Assembly: GCA_002110485.1 (NCBI GenBank)
Contig: MOWL01000004.1
Span: 124,001 to 188,000, forward strand
Direction of reading: 5' to 3'
DNA from: Emergomyces orientalis
Taxonomy: Eukaryota; Ascomycota; Eurotiomycetes; Onygenales; Ajellomycetaceae
DNA: 64,000 bases
Below the pieces are notes generated by a model, which was not told where the DNA came from, did not search any database, and saw nothing but the letters and a program-made list of their open reading frames with translations. Shown one piece after another: positions 24,362 through 35,243 of this stretch. Positions within the stretch are counted from its first letter, which is position 1; every line of letters begins with the position of its first letter. A program made the translations under genes and the position numbers.

Positions 24362-25522
24362 CTACATGGCATAAGTCTGCCATCTCTGGGATACATTATC
24401 TCGTACATCGTTACATATCCAATATCCGTTGCAAAAGCCTTGTGCTCCCTCGTCATGGTAGAGTATTTTATTGCTGAGTATATCCCTCCAAAGTGCCTCT
24501 GTTTCAGAGTTGGCCGTTAGCTTGCACTCTAGGTCTCGTCCTGTCTCCTTATATTTGCGTTCAATGTCACGGTAGAGGCTGGTCGAAAGGGCCAACCAGC
24601 ATTCACAGAGCGGGTGTAAGCTCAGAACAATATGATCCACAAGTTGTAGCAATTCCTCAATGTAATTGCAGGTGCGGCCATCCTTTGTCAGATTTGGGAG
24701 ACGAAACCTGCCTCGGAGTGATAGATAGAGAAATTTGAGGCTCGGTAAAGTTCCCGGAAGAGCATTGAGCAAGGTGACAAATCCATGCATGTCAGCTTTG
24801 CGTCGACTCTCTGTTCCTGGGCTGAACTGAATCCGCGGGTTAATATCCCACAGCAACTCGACAGCCCGTATAGCCGCAAGCCGCTGCGGCAGCAGCACCT
24901 GAGGCAAGCGACAGAAAAGTTGCATTCCGTTGATATGCATTTTATTCGTGCTATACAACACATCGATTCCTTCAACATACGCCTGCCGACACGCTAGGAG
25001 CCAGCCCATTGCCCCGACAAGATATTCAGTAAACATCTCACCAGGCTGCGAATCGCTGCTCAACACGTGATAATTATGGGGCATGCATCCATCAGCCACA
25101 GGTTGGCAGGCCGATGAATCCTGAGCTGGCGAAGGGTTTATTCGAGAAGAGTATTTGCGGCAGCACACGCAAGTGTACCATTTCCATTCTCGAAACTTGT
25201 ATGTTTCTTGATCCGAGGAGCGGGGAAGGTTTGCATGGTGCGGCCTCCAAGCTCGTTGGCGTTTCTTCCCCATGTCCAGGGGGTGTGCTAAGTGCAAGTC
25301 TATGTGTACAATCTGTTCACCAAAGGCATAAAGTAGGATAATTCGTCGGATTTCCGGTGGAATCCGCTGAAAGAAGATGCTATTGGCCGTAGCTGCGAGG
25401 GAGAGAGGTGCTGCTGTTAGTGGGCGGGCCCGAGGAATGGGAAGAGAGGGCATCAATCCTGGCAGATCGACTTGTTTCTCGTTCTTCTTGAGCGGGAGCC
25501 ATTTGGCAATCAGGTTTCTCAT
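24362..25522 (-). CDS. DUF7730 domain protein
   Basis: Single-exon gene of 386 aa with ATG at 25522. The hallmark segment FFQRIPPEIRRIILLYAFG, then VHIDLHLAH, at about residues 50-80 is typical of the DUF7730 family, an F-box-like start followed by a beta-rich fungal domain. Further family-like features are GAMGWLLACRQAYVEGIDVLYSTNKMHI-type sequence (LLACRQAYVEG, LYSTNKMHI) and LSLRGRF. Two CxxC-like Cys (YTCVCCRKY) sit in the middle. The function of the family is unknown; it is expanded in Eurotiomycetes. The gene lies immediately next to the CpG-poor block but has normal CpG itself, so it appears intact. Confidence 0.75.
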   Translation of the reverse strand: MRNLIAKWLPLKKNEKQVDLPGLMPSLPIPRARPLTAAPLSLAATANSIFFQRIPPEIRRIILLYAFGEQIVHIDLHLAHPLDMGKKRQRAWRPHHANLPRSSDQETYKFREWKWYTCVCCRKYSSRINPSPAQDSSACQPVADGCMPHNYHVLSSDSQPGEMFTEYLVGAMGWLLACRQAYVEGIDVLYSTNKMHINGMQLFCRLPQVLLPQRLAAIRAVELLWDINPRIQFSPGTESRRKADMHGFVTLLNALPGTLPSLKFLYLSLRGRFRLPNLTKDGRTCNYIEELLQLVDHIVLSLHPLCECWLALSTSLYRDIERKYKETGRDLECKLTANSETEALWRDILSNKILYHDEGAQGFCNGYWICNDVRDNVSQRWQTYAM

Positions 25523-26592
25523 CCCTCCTTTCTGTTAACCGTAGAGTAGTTCAAGGGAGATGACGTCTATGGATTATTGGCTTTGGACGGATGAACTGTG
25601 AGAAAACCACTGGGCCCAAAGGATCAACGATCCATCCACCAAGTCGGGCGTCCAGCAGTTTCTCACATGAACAACGAGGCTAAAATTGAAGGGTGAGAGA
25701 ACTGACATGATGTTAGTGTTCATCTGGCTGCTTATGTTTCCAGCTGGCGCCCCGGCGAGTGACAAGTTTTAAGATTTGGCTAGCAAGGCCAGTTTAGCGT
25801 CCGCCTCCAAACCCAACGTCCAGGCGCTGACAGACCCAAATGGATCAATTCCATGTTTTGGATTCCTTTATTATTGTTTAGGCTTGCATATTCTCCGTAT
25901 TGAGCTAATGATAAAATCAACTATTTATTTAACATGATCCGGCATCCCTTTCCAGAGTCTTGAATGTGAAAATTCCACGCTGCCAAAAGTCCGCGGAGTC
26001 CATGGGTATTTATAGTATGTCAATAAGTTTAGTTTTGGCACGTAAGAATCATCCTGCGGAGAAGCCAGCGGAGAAAGGGACGCCACGGGAGCCATATCAC
26101 ACGCTAGCGGCTTTTCAAGATGCAGCTACGTGCTTGACGCGATGGCGTTCGCAAGGACTTGTTTTGAGTTTGTTCGAATGGGGCGGGGGAATGAAAAGGT
26201 AAAGATACCTCTGGAGAGGTGTGCCTCTCGTCATCATGTACAGCACCTAGTGCCTTAGTTTATTCGAATTTATTTTACTGATCTGCTTCCTTCACCTCTT
26301 TGCAAGACTTCATACCAGGACGTCAAATTGGAGAGTAATAAGATACAGAGCAATTAGAAACAACAATTACTAGAAAACGCGAAATATCATATTATATTAA
26401 GTTCCAGCCTTAAAAGAGTGCAAATCCCGACATTGATCAACGCTAAGGGTCAAAAAATAAAAGGAAAGAGAAAGGAAGGAGAGTGTACAAAAGAAGGGAG
26501 AGCAAAATGCTCAGGTCTTGCAGATGGTGTTTCCGCTAGATGTTGGAAACAACGTTCGAAGAAGCAAAAAAGCGGAGAAAAGTGGAGATAGA
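25523..26592. other. Intergenic, DUF7730 to Mpm1-like gene
   Basis: About 1.07 kb with no supported coding region. It holds the DUF7730 promoter and the 3' flank of the next minus-strand gene. Short frames at 25574-25765 and 25960-26202 have no protein-like character. Confidence 0.45.
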
Positions 26593-28113
26593 TTAATCTT
26601 TCCAGAACCAGCCACCTTTTTTCTGGGAATCCTGATCGTTAGTCTGTTCGAGGCTCTGCAGCTGACTGCTTTCGCTTCCTGCCAGCGCCTGATTGGCGTT
26701 TTCCACGTGAACGGTTTTGTTGCCTTCTTCTTTTCCATCAGAGAATCGCTTCTTCTGGGTAATGGTCGTCTGTATGGAGCCGTCGGGGAGAGTCCTCCGC
26801 TCGGTGGTAGTGATGGTGGAAGTAAGGTATGGAGAAGACGGAGAAGGTGGAGAAGGTTGCGAGGTTTGCATCGAAGCTGTATTGTTGGTCTCTGCCCCTG
26901 AATCATCATTCTGGGTGTCAAGATCCTTCTTCTCAGCTGAATGTTCCCATTGCCTTTGCTGTTGTAATAGACTTCTCCGTCTTCTTAGCCGATCTTCAAT
27001 TATCATCTCCATGAGTGGGCTCACGAAAGGTATGTTCTCCTCATCCGATGGTTCATTCACGCGGTTCAAAAACTTCTCGTAGAGATCAAGTTCCGTGAGC
27101 CACTTGTCTTCCAGCATGTCGTGTTCCCGATCATCATATTCTTTGGGAGAACCAGACTCAGAAATCTCCCTCTTTCCTGCTCCATTACCTTCGGTGGACT
27201 GGCTGTATTTGTAGTTGAAATAGTCGTTCGGTCCCTTTTGGACATGGGTCCAATGAGGACCAAGGCTGCCTCTGCTGATCATACCGGATATCCAATCTTT
27301 TGGATGTTCTTTTCGGACAACCGCCCCCAAGTCACCATTTAACATATCCTTGCCATTTTCTACGCGCAATAGATCTTCAAAGGCTTCTCGCCAACGTGGG
27401 GTACTAGACTCTTGGGAATCATTAGACGGTACTAATGCGGAGAATAGCGAAGAGAGGGGTTTCTCGTGGGGTTTCTGTCGTATATTTTGCTGGCGCTCAA
27501 GGTGCAGGGGAGAATACGGAGAAAAAAGAAGGTACGGGATGGGCCATCCCGAGAAGGTCGAGGAAGTCAAGAAGCCGAAGGAGAAAGGAGAACTAGAATG
27601 AGGTAAATGTGAGAAGAAGTGCGCCGGGTCGAAGGGCCATAGGTTCTCCAGCGGCGAATCAAATATAGAAGATGGAAAATGATGTTCAAAATGTCGTCGA
27701 CTTTCTAGCCACCATCGATCAAATGGGTCATGGAATCGCCTTGGATCTGCCCCCGGGTTATGCCCACCGGAGTGGGAATACTTCTCCGCCTCATCACGCC
27801 CACAGGTACACTTTTCACAGCTATACTGTGAACTGTTTGATTGCGACTCTTGATTGCCAACCCCAGTTTCGGGTGTCTGGAGTCTATGATGATGAAATTT
27901 TGTTGCGCGGTCGTCTCCCTGGAAATACAACCAATCCCTTGGTGAGGGAGGTGAAAACGCAGATGGAAGCCCTATAAAAGATTGTAGTAACGCGGAGAAT
28001 TGTTCATCTGCGTAGCGGCGAAATGCTATGAAAGGGTTCTCTTCGTTTGGATGATGGGGTTTCGAAGGGTTGGTGCTATGGGAGCGATTGCGGTCAGTAG
28101 AATCAGCCATCAT
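26593..28113 (-). CDS. Conserved fungal protein, possibly related to mitochondrial peculiar membrane protein 1
   Basis: Single exon, 506 aa, from the ATG at 28113; the frame extends three codons upstream without ATG. The N-terminus NPFIAFRRYADEQFSALLQS with GLPSAFSPP is followed by a His/Pro/Ser/Trp-rich middle. Conserved-looking blocks later are TPRWREAFEDLLRVENGKDM, DYFNYKYSQ, MLEDKWLTELDLYEKFLNR and EERTLPDGS-type sequence (TTTERRTLPDGSIQTTITQKK, given here as TTERRTLPDGS and ITQKKRFSDGKEE). The C-terminus KKGGWFWKD and the TTTERRTLPDGS block recall yeast Mpm1, a mitochondrial membrane-associated protein of unclear function; I hold that link loosely. No clear signal peptide or membrane helix is seen. 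It diverges from the dynamin-like gene. Confidence 0.6.
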   Translation of the reverse strand: MMADSTDRNRSHSTNPSKPHHPNEENPFIAFRRYADEQFSALLQSFIGLPSAFSPPSPRDWLYFQGDDRATKFHHHRLQTPETGVGNQESQSNSSQYSCEKCTCGRDEAEKYSHSGGHNPGADPRRFHDPFDRWWLESRRHFEHHFPSSIFDSPLENLWPFDPAHFFSHLPHSSSPFSFGFLTSSTFSGWPIPYLLFSPYSPLHLERQQNIRQKPHEKPLSSLFSALVPSNDSQESSTPRWREAFEDLLRVENGKDMLNGDLGAVVRKEHPKDWISGMISRGSLGPHWTHVQKGPNDYFNYKYSQSTEGNGAGKREISESGSPKEYDDREHDMLEDKWLTELDLYEKFLNRVNEPSDEENIPFVSPLMEMIIEDRLRRRRSLLQQQRQWEHSAEKKDLDTQNDDSGAETNNTASMQTSQPSPPSPSSPYLTSTITTTERRTLPDGSIQTTITQKKRFSDGKEEGNKTVHVENANQALAGSESSQLQSLEQTNDQDSQKKGGWFWKD

Positions 28114-29198
28114 CGCATCCACGTATCGTCATAAGGTAGGATGGAATGTGTTCAAAATCGAGCAATCCTTGGATTATACGCCAAGAATAAAGCTGTTGCT
28201 TAATGATGTTGTCCAACGCGGAGGCGCAACTCCGTTAGCTCAAACGATGCTGTTGGGGATCATGGAGTTGTTGAGTTGTCCGGAATGAGAGTTTTCCCGG
28301 GCAGAGCTCGCCCTTCCAGCAGATCTGTGGCTTCCTATTGGTTCAATTACATTAGTCAGACTTCCATGCTTAGTAATACGACAAACACAGCAAACGGGTC
28401 AGCTCAAGTCACCTGACCTTAGTACAGCCACATTTTCCCCGATTAGGAAATATTAGACTACGTTTTGTCGACTTCAGCCATCAGCAGCAAAATAAGCCCA
28501 GAGCCAAGGAAACTTGTCTCCTCGCTGCATTGATGTCGCCATGTGTGTATCAGCCATGCGGCAAATTATTTGAAAATTTCCTCCAAGCGAAATATGCCTG
28601 TTGCGCCACAAGTCGCTTTTATCCCTGTTGATGCATCCTAGCAAGGGAACCAACTAACCCCGCTCCCCGCATGAAGGCAACCCAGCCTGTTCTATCGTGA
28701 GAGTGGAGAGGGGTGGTATTATTTTCCCTGTGCTCTCGAATACTTCTGGAATGTCTGACTTTTTGTCACAAATGTGCTCATGCCACCATGGCTACCCATG
28801 GCTGTCTGCTTGCTCTATCCTCGCGACTGGGTCGAATAATCCCTGCCGATCGTCAAGGATCGCAATGCACGCTTTTGATAGTTACCACGATTCCCCCTCG
28901 TTCGTGTGCCGTTCGGTAAGATTTTAGCCCTTGGCAATGGATGATTTGAAAGAAACCTCAGCTTTTGGACTCCGCTTTTAGCGTCTCCGGCTTCTGTTTG
29001 GGGATGGAGTATCCTTGCGCTCCTTATCCTCGTTTCTCATATGCTGGGCGAGCTATAATATAGCTGCGTCCACCCTTCTTTTATTTTGGCCCTCTTTAGC
29101 TACTCTCATTCTTATTTTATGTGTTCTGTTTACATGGCCTATGGCCTATGCTTTTGTGACTCACTATTATAACTAGCCCAACGGGCCACAACTGAATT
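28114..29198. promoter_or_regulatory. Bidirectional promoter region, Mpm1-like / dynamin-like
   Basis: 1,085 bp between two divergent start codons. No supported gene. CT-rich leader sequence precedes the dynamin-like start (about 29085-29130). Confidence 0.45.
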
Positions 29199-31733
29199 AT
29201 GGATCCTTTCGGCCCTCTGCCCATCCATTCACTTCAATCCAAGGGGCAAGCAGAACTGCTTGCAAGGCTCGATGAACTTCGTGATCTGGGGTTTCACCGC
29301 CAGCTGGCTCTCCCACAGTTGGTGGTTTGTGGTGACCAAAATAGTGGGAAGAGTTCAGTATTCCACGCCATAACGGGTGTCCCATTGCCAACGAGCACTG
29401 GGCTCTGCACCAGGTTTGCAACGGAAGTTATCCTTCGGAGGTCCGATGAAGTTTCAGTTTCAGTGAAAATCCGACCCGGCCCCGATGCCTCCCCAGACCA
29501 TCGACACAAACTGGGAATATTCTCGAGGTCACACAACTGGCTCCAAGATATCCCCAAGCTTTATTCTGAAGCTAGGCTTATCATGGGCTTAATTTCGGAC
29601 GGACGGTACTCCCTGGATATCCTGCAGCTGGAGGCCTCAGGTCCTACATTACCAGATCTGACAGTAGTCGACTTGCCCGGTCTTATCAATAGGCCAGGGC
29701 ACCATCAAAGAATGGAAGATGTTACCCTTGTCCAAGGCTTAACTGAAGCCTATATGAGGAATCCTCGAAGCATCCTCCTGGCTGTTGTATCTGCTGAGCG
29801 TAACATATCGCAACAAATTGTGTTACGCATGACGAAGTCTTGCAGCCCTCGCACAATGGCAATCATAACGAAGCCGGACCACCTGGAACCCGGCTCTTCT
29901 ACTGAAGAGAACTACTTTGCACGTGCCAAGAACCAAGATACCCCGCTCCGCTTAGGATGGCACGTTCTTGTGAATAACGATTCTAACGAGAGGAGAAATC
30001 GCCATTTCCAACGCGATGACATGGAAAATTTGTTTTTCACCACCACGAGACCTTGGAAGGCCCTTTCTCCAAACTGTATTGGCATTCAATCCCTTCGAAG
30101 TCGACTAAGTAAAGTTCTACTTGGACAGATCGAGTCGCAGCTTACGGATTTGTCTACCGAACTTCAGCAGGACCTTGAAACGAGCCGCGTGTTACTGAAA
30201 AAGCTAGGACCTAATCGGAAATCGGATGCGGCTCAGCGGTTATATCTAACAACCATCGCTGAACGATTTCAAGCTCTCGCTCGATCAGCTGCAGCTGGCG
30301 AATATCATGATTCATATTTCCGCTATCATCCACAAACGTCCATGCGACGATTGAGATCTGTGATCCGAAACTGGGCCGAAGATTTTGCGACAGATATGGA
30401 AGAACGTGGTCATAGTTATAACCTTTACGATGATACTACTTCGGATGGCCCACCACAAGCGCCAGACCAAGTCTCACCCGATAGCCCTCAGCCAGTTCCG
30501 CGATCGTCCTTTATCCGCGGACTTGCCGAACTTTTCAAGCAAAACAGAGGTCGTGAATCAAAAGGATTGGTTAATTCTCAGGTTGTGTGTGAGCTTTTTA
30601 TTCGGTATTCGCTTAAGTGGACATCGATGGCAAAATCTCATGCATACGAGTTGTGGAAGAAAGTAAAGCGGTTTTTGGACGATCTTCTCCATCATATTGC
30701 AGGCGCTACAGTCGGCGAAGCTATCCTCAGGGAAATACTAGACCAGGAGATGAGCAATAAGTTGCAAGCGCTGAACAACAAAATCGACGAGCTAGCAGCG
30801 CCCTTCAAACAAGTTGTTCCGTCAACACTGAATCGAAAATTAACTGCGAAAATCCATCGACTTCGCGCCATAAGCGGCCCAAATGGCATGGATGACAATC
30901 TGGAAGATGGCGCTGATCTCAACGTTTATTCCGAGATTCTCGATTGTATGGAAACTTATTACGCCGTCGCATTACCGGTTTTCATTGACAACGTTGCTTT
31001 TCTTGCCGTGGAAAATTGTCTGGTGGAAAACCTAGAGAATCTTATATCTCCATCTATGATGGCACAATTGTCAACGGAGCAAATCGAACGCGTCGCAGCT
31101 GATTCCGATGACACCAATATTGCACGAAAGCAACTCGCCGACAAGGTTAAAGTGCTAGAACTCGCTGTGAACTCGTGTAGACGTTGCGAAATGGCGGGGA
31201 TTCAGTCTTCTGCGCAGAATTATCGTGAACCGTCTAAGAACAACCTAAATGATTACATTACGTCCGACACTCCTGAGCCACCACCTGATGAATCGCCAAC
31301 GCCTGACATCAGCCCTCCAGAAACCATCAACCTGTCTAAAACTTCAAATCATACTGAAGATAACTCTCGAGAAGAGGAATCTACCATCTTAAGTCGGTCT
31401 TCCAATGAATCCGGTCGGAGCGTCTCTGAACTCTCTCAGACTGAAGCAACATCCCCCTCCATTATGTCCCCGTCCCTGATAGATACCATCTCAACGCGCC
31501 CCAAAAGCCCCACGAGGACTGAGTCTAGTTCTGGAGGTAGTAGGAAGGGATCGTTGCTAAAGTCCGGATTCCGAAAGCGAATCCTCAAAACCAAACCCGC
31601 CAGCTCGATATCTGAAGATAAATCGAGGACCTCGACCTCGACACCGGACTCCGAACGGAAACCTGACACGAGTAAGAGAACCTTTCAGCGGGAGACACCT
31701 AACTTTTTCATCTATAGTATGTCAATTTCTTAA
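29199..31733 (+). CDS. Dynamin-like large GTPase (Mx/Drp-type, fungal)
   Basis: Membrane-remodelling GTPase, 844 aa, single exon as read. G1 GDQNSGKSS is at about residues 45-53, G2 region STGLCTRFAT, G3 DLPGLINRPG at about residue 160 and G4 TKPD at about 227, followed by middle/stalk helices. A GTPase-effector-domain-like helical region at about 590-680 (DCMETYYAVALPVFIDN, ending VLELAVNSCRR) completes the core. There is no PH domain. The last ~160 residues are Ser/Thr/Pro-rich and disordered. This class is separate from Vps1 and Dnm1 and occurs in variable numbers in ascomycetes, resembling Mx-like proteins; substrate membrane unknown. At the 3' end a GTATGT at about 31718 could start a very short intron (~38 nt) that would extend the protein slightly; I keep the plain frame. 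Confidence 0.85.
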   Translation: MDPFGPLPIHSLQSKGQAELLARLDELRDLGFHRQLALPQLVVCGDQNSGKSSVFHAITGVPLPTSTGLCTRFATEVILRRSDEVSVSVKIRPGPDASPDHRHKLGIFSRSHNWLQDIPKLYSEARLIMGLISDGRYSLDILQLEASGPTLPDLTVVDLPGLINRPGHHQRMEDVTLVQGLTEAYMRNPRSILLAVVSAERNISQQIVLRMTKSCSPRTMAIITKPDHLEPGSSTEENYFARAKNQDTPLRLGWHVLVNNDSNERRNRHFQRDDMENLFFTTTRPWKALSPNCIGIQSLRSRLSKVLLGQIESQLTDLSTELQQDLETSRVLLKKLGPNRKSDAAQRLYLTTIAERFQALARSAAAGEYHDSYFRYHPQTSMRRLRSVIRNWAEDFATDMEERGHSYNLYDDTTSDGPPQAPDQVSPDSPQPVPRSSFIRGLAELFKQNRGRESKGLVNSQVVCELFIRYSLKWTSMAKSHAYELWKKVKRFLDDLLHHIAGATVGEAILREILDQEMSNKLQALNNKIDELAAPFKQVVPSTLNRKLTAKIHRLRAISGPNGMDDNLEDGADLNVYSEILDCMETYYAVALPVFIDNVAFLAVENCLVENLENLISPSMMAQLSTEQIERVAADSDDTNIARKQLADKVKVLELAVNSCRRCEMAGIQSSAQNYREPSKNNLNDYITSDTPEPPPDESPTPDISPPETINLSKTSNHTEDNSREEESTILSRSSNESGRSVSELSQTEATSPSIMSPSLIDTISTRPKSPTRTESSSGGSRKGSLLKSGFRKRILKTKPASSISEDKSRTSTSTPDSERKPDTSKRTFQRETPNFFIYSMSIS

Positions 31734-33280
31734 CTTCTGATGTGTAACGTTCAGGCTCCCTACACTCTTCAAAATCGAAGTCCCGCTCGAACTACAATTA
31801 TGGTACAATGTATCAATGTAGCTATTATTACTACTCCATGTAGATACAGAGGTGGGCGGAGATAGGTCTCCTTCACGTAGGGACCTATCTACCTTTGATA
31901 TCCCCCTCCCCAAACAAGCCCAACTGATTTTCTTTTCCCCTTGCACTGCTTATTTTAAAGCCTTTTTTTTATTGCAACGATATCCATTTCCCTTTCTTGC
32001 CCCTTTCTCGTTTTCTGCTAGCCTTTTTTTCCCCATCATTTGCTGGCGCATTAACAATAGGCCGGTGTCATACTTGTTTCGCACAATGCTTGATTGTATC
32101 TCTTGTTTTCTGTTTCTTTTCAAAAGAGTGTTTTTTTTTTTTTTTTTCGTTTATATATTTCGACGGCATGGGATGGTGTATGAGAAACATAGACGACGTT
32201 CGCTTACTTTTTGGTGCTCCAATCGTGCCTTCTTTTCCCGTGTTATACGGATATCCGCTCATTTACTCTTTCAATCCTATAACAATATAATTTTGCAACT
32301 TTTCATCTCCAATACATCCTTGTCGCTCCACATGCCAATTTGTAAGCTTCTCCAACAACGATGAGTGGCACAGGCTACAACAAATTTGGGCCTGCGAATG
32401 GTTGAATGCTGGCAAAATTTTCTGTAAGGATGATTGCCAGTAATAAAGGATACGTAATGTCCGACCCTTCTTTCCGTAATTTCACCAATTGGAATGAATC
32501 GAATTAGAATTTGTTAATTTGTTCGAAGCAATAACATCTCCAAAGCAGCAAATTGTCGCACCCAAATTTATTTTGGAGGGGAAATTAAACCATGACCCTG
32601 ACCCATATGCCGTTGTGTTATCTGTCGCCCCTCGCCATATCCGCACCCATGTCAGACTGACCCCAGGATGGGGCAAACCAGGAAAGAAAAAGCCGTTCTT
32701 ATCGCACCCCAGTCAGCATCTAGAACGTTTGCACCTGATAAAAAGCCCCAAGAAGTCGGATGTCTTTATCTGTCTGCTACCGCCTCCCACGCCCGGTCGT
32801 CCCCAACGTGCCTAATCCACATCTCGTCATCGCCCTCGATAGAGTCGATAACTATATCAAAGACGCAGGAACGTGTCAGCAAAATATTTGGTTGGTGTTG
32901 CGTTGTTTATATTAAACTCGGGTGTTTGTCAGCCCCGTTGCAAGCGGACTGGTGAGTGAATAATGAAAATGTGCAGGGGGCGAGCGGGGAAGATAGGGCT
33001 AGATTAAAAACCGGGGCGTGGGGACTTCAGGAACAGGCAGTTTGCTAGGGCCGAAACGTGGGAAACGGGGTTCGGGCTTCGGGGCTTCGGGGATTAATTA
33101 TTATTATTTTTTTGGTTCTTTTGCCAAATTTTTCTTTTTCTTTTTTTCCCTCTGCCTGGTTCCTGCACTGGCTCTGACATGTTCTGGAACTTGGACCATT
33201 TCGGGTGGACAGGGGTATGGCTTTAGTTAGGATGAACAGGGACCAGGGAGAAAAGAGCGCCAGTTTGCAGCGATGTAACT
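31734..33280. other. Convergent intergenic region with poly-T tract
   Basis: 1.5 kb between convergent genes. It has a T homopolymer of roughly 20 nt at about 32130-32148 and G-rich sequence around 32975-33090. The plus frame 31852-32364 is Phe/Leu-rich because of T-rich composition and is not supported as a gene. Confidence 0.45.
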
Positions 33281-35243
33281 TCAGGGGGAGGGAAGTGGCG
33301 GGGGAGGGGAAAGGCGTTGGGAGGATTGATAAGACACAGAAATAATAATAAAATATGTGAGAATATAATGGACCACCAAATGCATGTGGGAAATGAATCC
33401 AGGAGGAGCGAGCGCGTTGTAGAGCCTATTAAAGTCTCCAAAAAATCCGGAGTTAAAGAACTCACCCATGTTCGCCAGCTTAATCCACATATCTCCCCTG
33501 ACTAAAAACGCATCTTGATACCTATCATCCACCTCAAACGGTTTACAGAGTTTCTCACCATAAGCAAGCGTGCGGACGAATTTTGACGCATGTCCGTCTT
33601 CACGGGGATGGTTAATGGCTTGGGCAAACACTTCCTCCCACGAGAGCTTTGGCTTGTAGTTCGTAATTTCCTCCCGACGGAGTTCTGCAGCACCGCGAGA
33701 AGCGTACATCATGAGGTCCACACGACCTTTCCATTCTAGGATACGTAGCTTGTTCTGTTTACTGATCCAGGGTTGGGAGACGAAGGAAACCAGGAAAATT
33801 GTGCTGGTGACACAGTGCATGTAGAAAAAATCGAACTTAATCCGCTTTTGGGGACGCTGCGCTGCACCTGCGAAGTAGGCTATTGGTGCTTTGAGTTACT
33901 CCTCTGTTCATGCTGTTCACTGGGCCAATGGAAAACAATTACAGGGAATGTTGTTGATGGACGAGGGGCACACGCAGGCACACATGGTTGATGTATGGTC
34001 ATTGTGCGAAAGGATGGCAGCATTGGAATGTAGGGGAAATACGGTTGTGTTTCGAGATCAGGATGTCACGTACCAACAGCGTTGAACAATTCTGCTAGCT
34101 TCTCCTCCAACTGGTCTGGGCCCACAGAAAATTGGCTGGCAATCTTAATGATCTCGTCTGGCGCTCGAGCCAACATTCCATTGATTTTATTCGTATCTTC
34201 AAAGCGCACTGATTCGCGGAGTTTGGTGTTGGAGCGAATTTCCTGCTGGAGCTGAACCAGGGACTTCCTGCCCTCCTTGCCAACGCCACCTGCTGCCTCT
34301 TCGGCAGGCAAGAGGAATGTAAGATTCAATTCATGGACCGAGGTTTCGGCCAGAGCTTCCGCGACAATGGCTGGCTGGTTGAACTCAATGCCAAATCCGA
34401 GCTGGATGAATGGATGAATGATTCCTGTAGGGCAGGATTCCGTTAGTGGGTGAGTAAACAGGGGAGGCCAGGCAGGAAAGGGCAGGATGTTAAGAGGAAA
34501 ATCAGCAAGTGCCATACCAGCAAACAGCCGGACTAGCATATCATCCGCTAGCTTATCCCCAGCAAAAAGATACTCATTTACCACTGGCTCTATTCCCTTG
34601 CTGTCAATTTGAAGTTGAAAATACGCCAGGAAATTAGGATATTGATCTGGGATTCCTGCAAAAGAATTGAATTGGGATTTATCACCCAGTTTCTGTACTA
34701 TAGCTTCATCGACTGGGCGATGAGGGAGCTGGTAAGCAGCGGTGCGATCAAAAGCCCGCTGTATGGCATCTGGGGACGCCCCCAAAGCGTAAGTGGTTAA
34801 AATGTGGTGCGCAAGATGGTCTGGCTAAAGTTAGTATCACTGACATGATTAAAGCTCTGCTGATAGGAATAGGGCGGAATGTGGGGTGATGGGACCGTTG
34901 CATATCCATCATGACCGGGATACATCTGCTGGCGGGGTGGGGTATCTCCCGAGTAGTCCATTGACTCGAGGGTTCCAATCCGAAAATATAAGAAGAATGA
35001 ATGTAACCTGAGGGGCTTGTATATCAACTTGACAAGCGGGCAGGGTTCGGGAGTAAATCGGAGTGCAAATTCAAACTACCTGTACATACTGTGAAACCCT
35101 TTCGCGTTATTAAAGAAAACATGATATTTTTCCATATCCGCCTGCAACGTTTCGGATGCTTTTTTAGCAGAATCAGTATTCTGGCTCAGGCCTAGAATCC
35201 CTGTATTGTTCGTCGACACCTCGATCTGGGTGGCGGTAGCCAT
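33281..35243 (-). CDS. Questin-oxidase-like protein (DUF4243)
   Basis: Four exons inferred: 35090-35243, 34518-34820, 34074-34424 and 33281-33867 (about 464 aa as drawn). Joins give GFHNHLAHHILTTYALGASPD, LFAGIIHPFIQLGFG and NAVGAAQRPQKRIKFDFFYM-type continuity (written in pieces: GFHNHLAHH, LFAGIIHPF, AVGAAQRPQ). Family blocks seen are QYPNFLAYFQ, NEYLFAGDKLADDMLVRLFAG, QLGFGIEFNQPAIVAEALAET, FFYMHCVTSTIF and DDRYQDAFLVRGDMWIKLANM. Questin oxidase is a Baeyer-Villiger-type enzyme of anthraquinone breakdown, but many relatives, like this one, stand outside any visible biosynthetic cluster and have unknown substrates. The 3' end is uncertain: a GTGAGT right after IKLANMG (near 33465) may begin a last intron, which would give another stop near 33223. 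Start ATG at 35243 (MATATQIEVS). Confidence 0.8.

Noticed and set aside
31852..32364. 170-codon frame between dynamin-like and questin-oxidase-like genes
   Set aside because: Composition is driven by poly-T/TTC runs; no domain and it lies in a convergent intergenic region.
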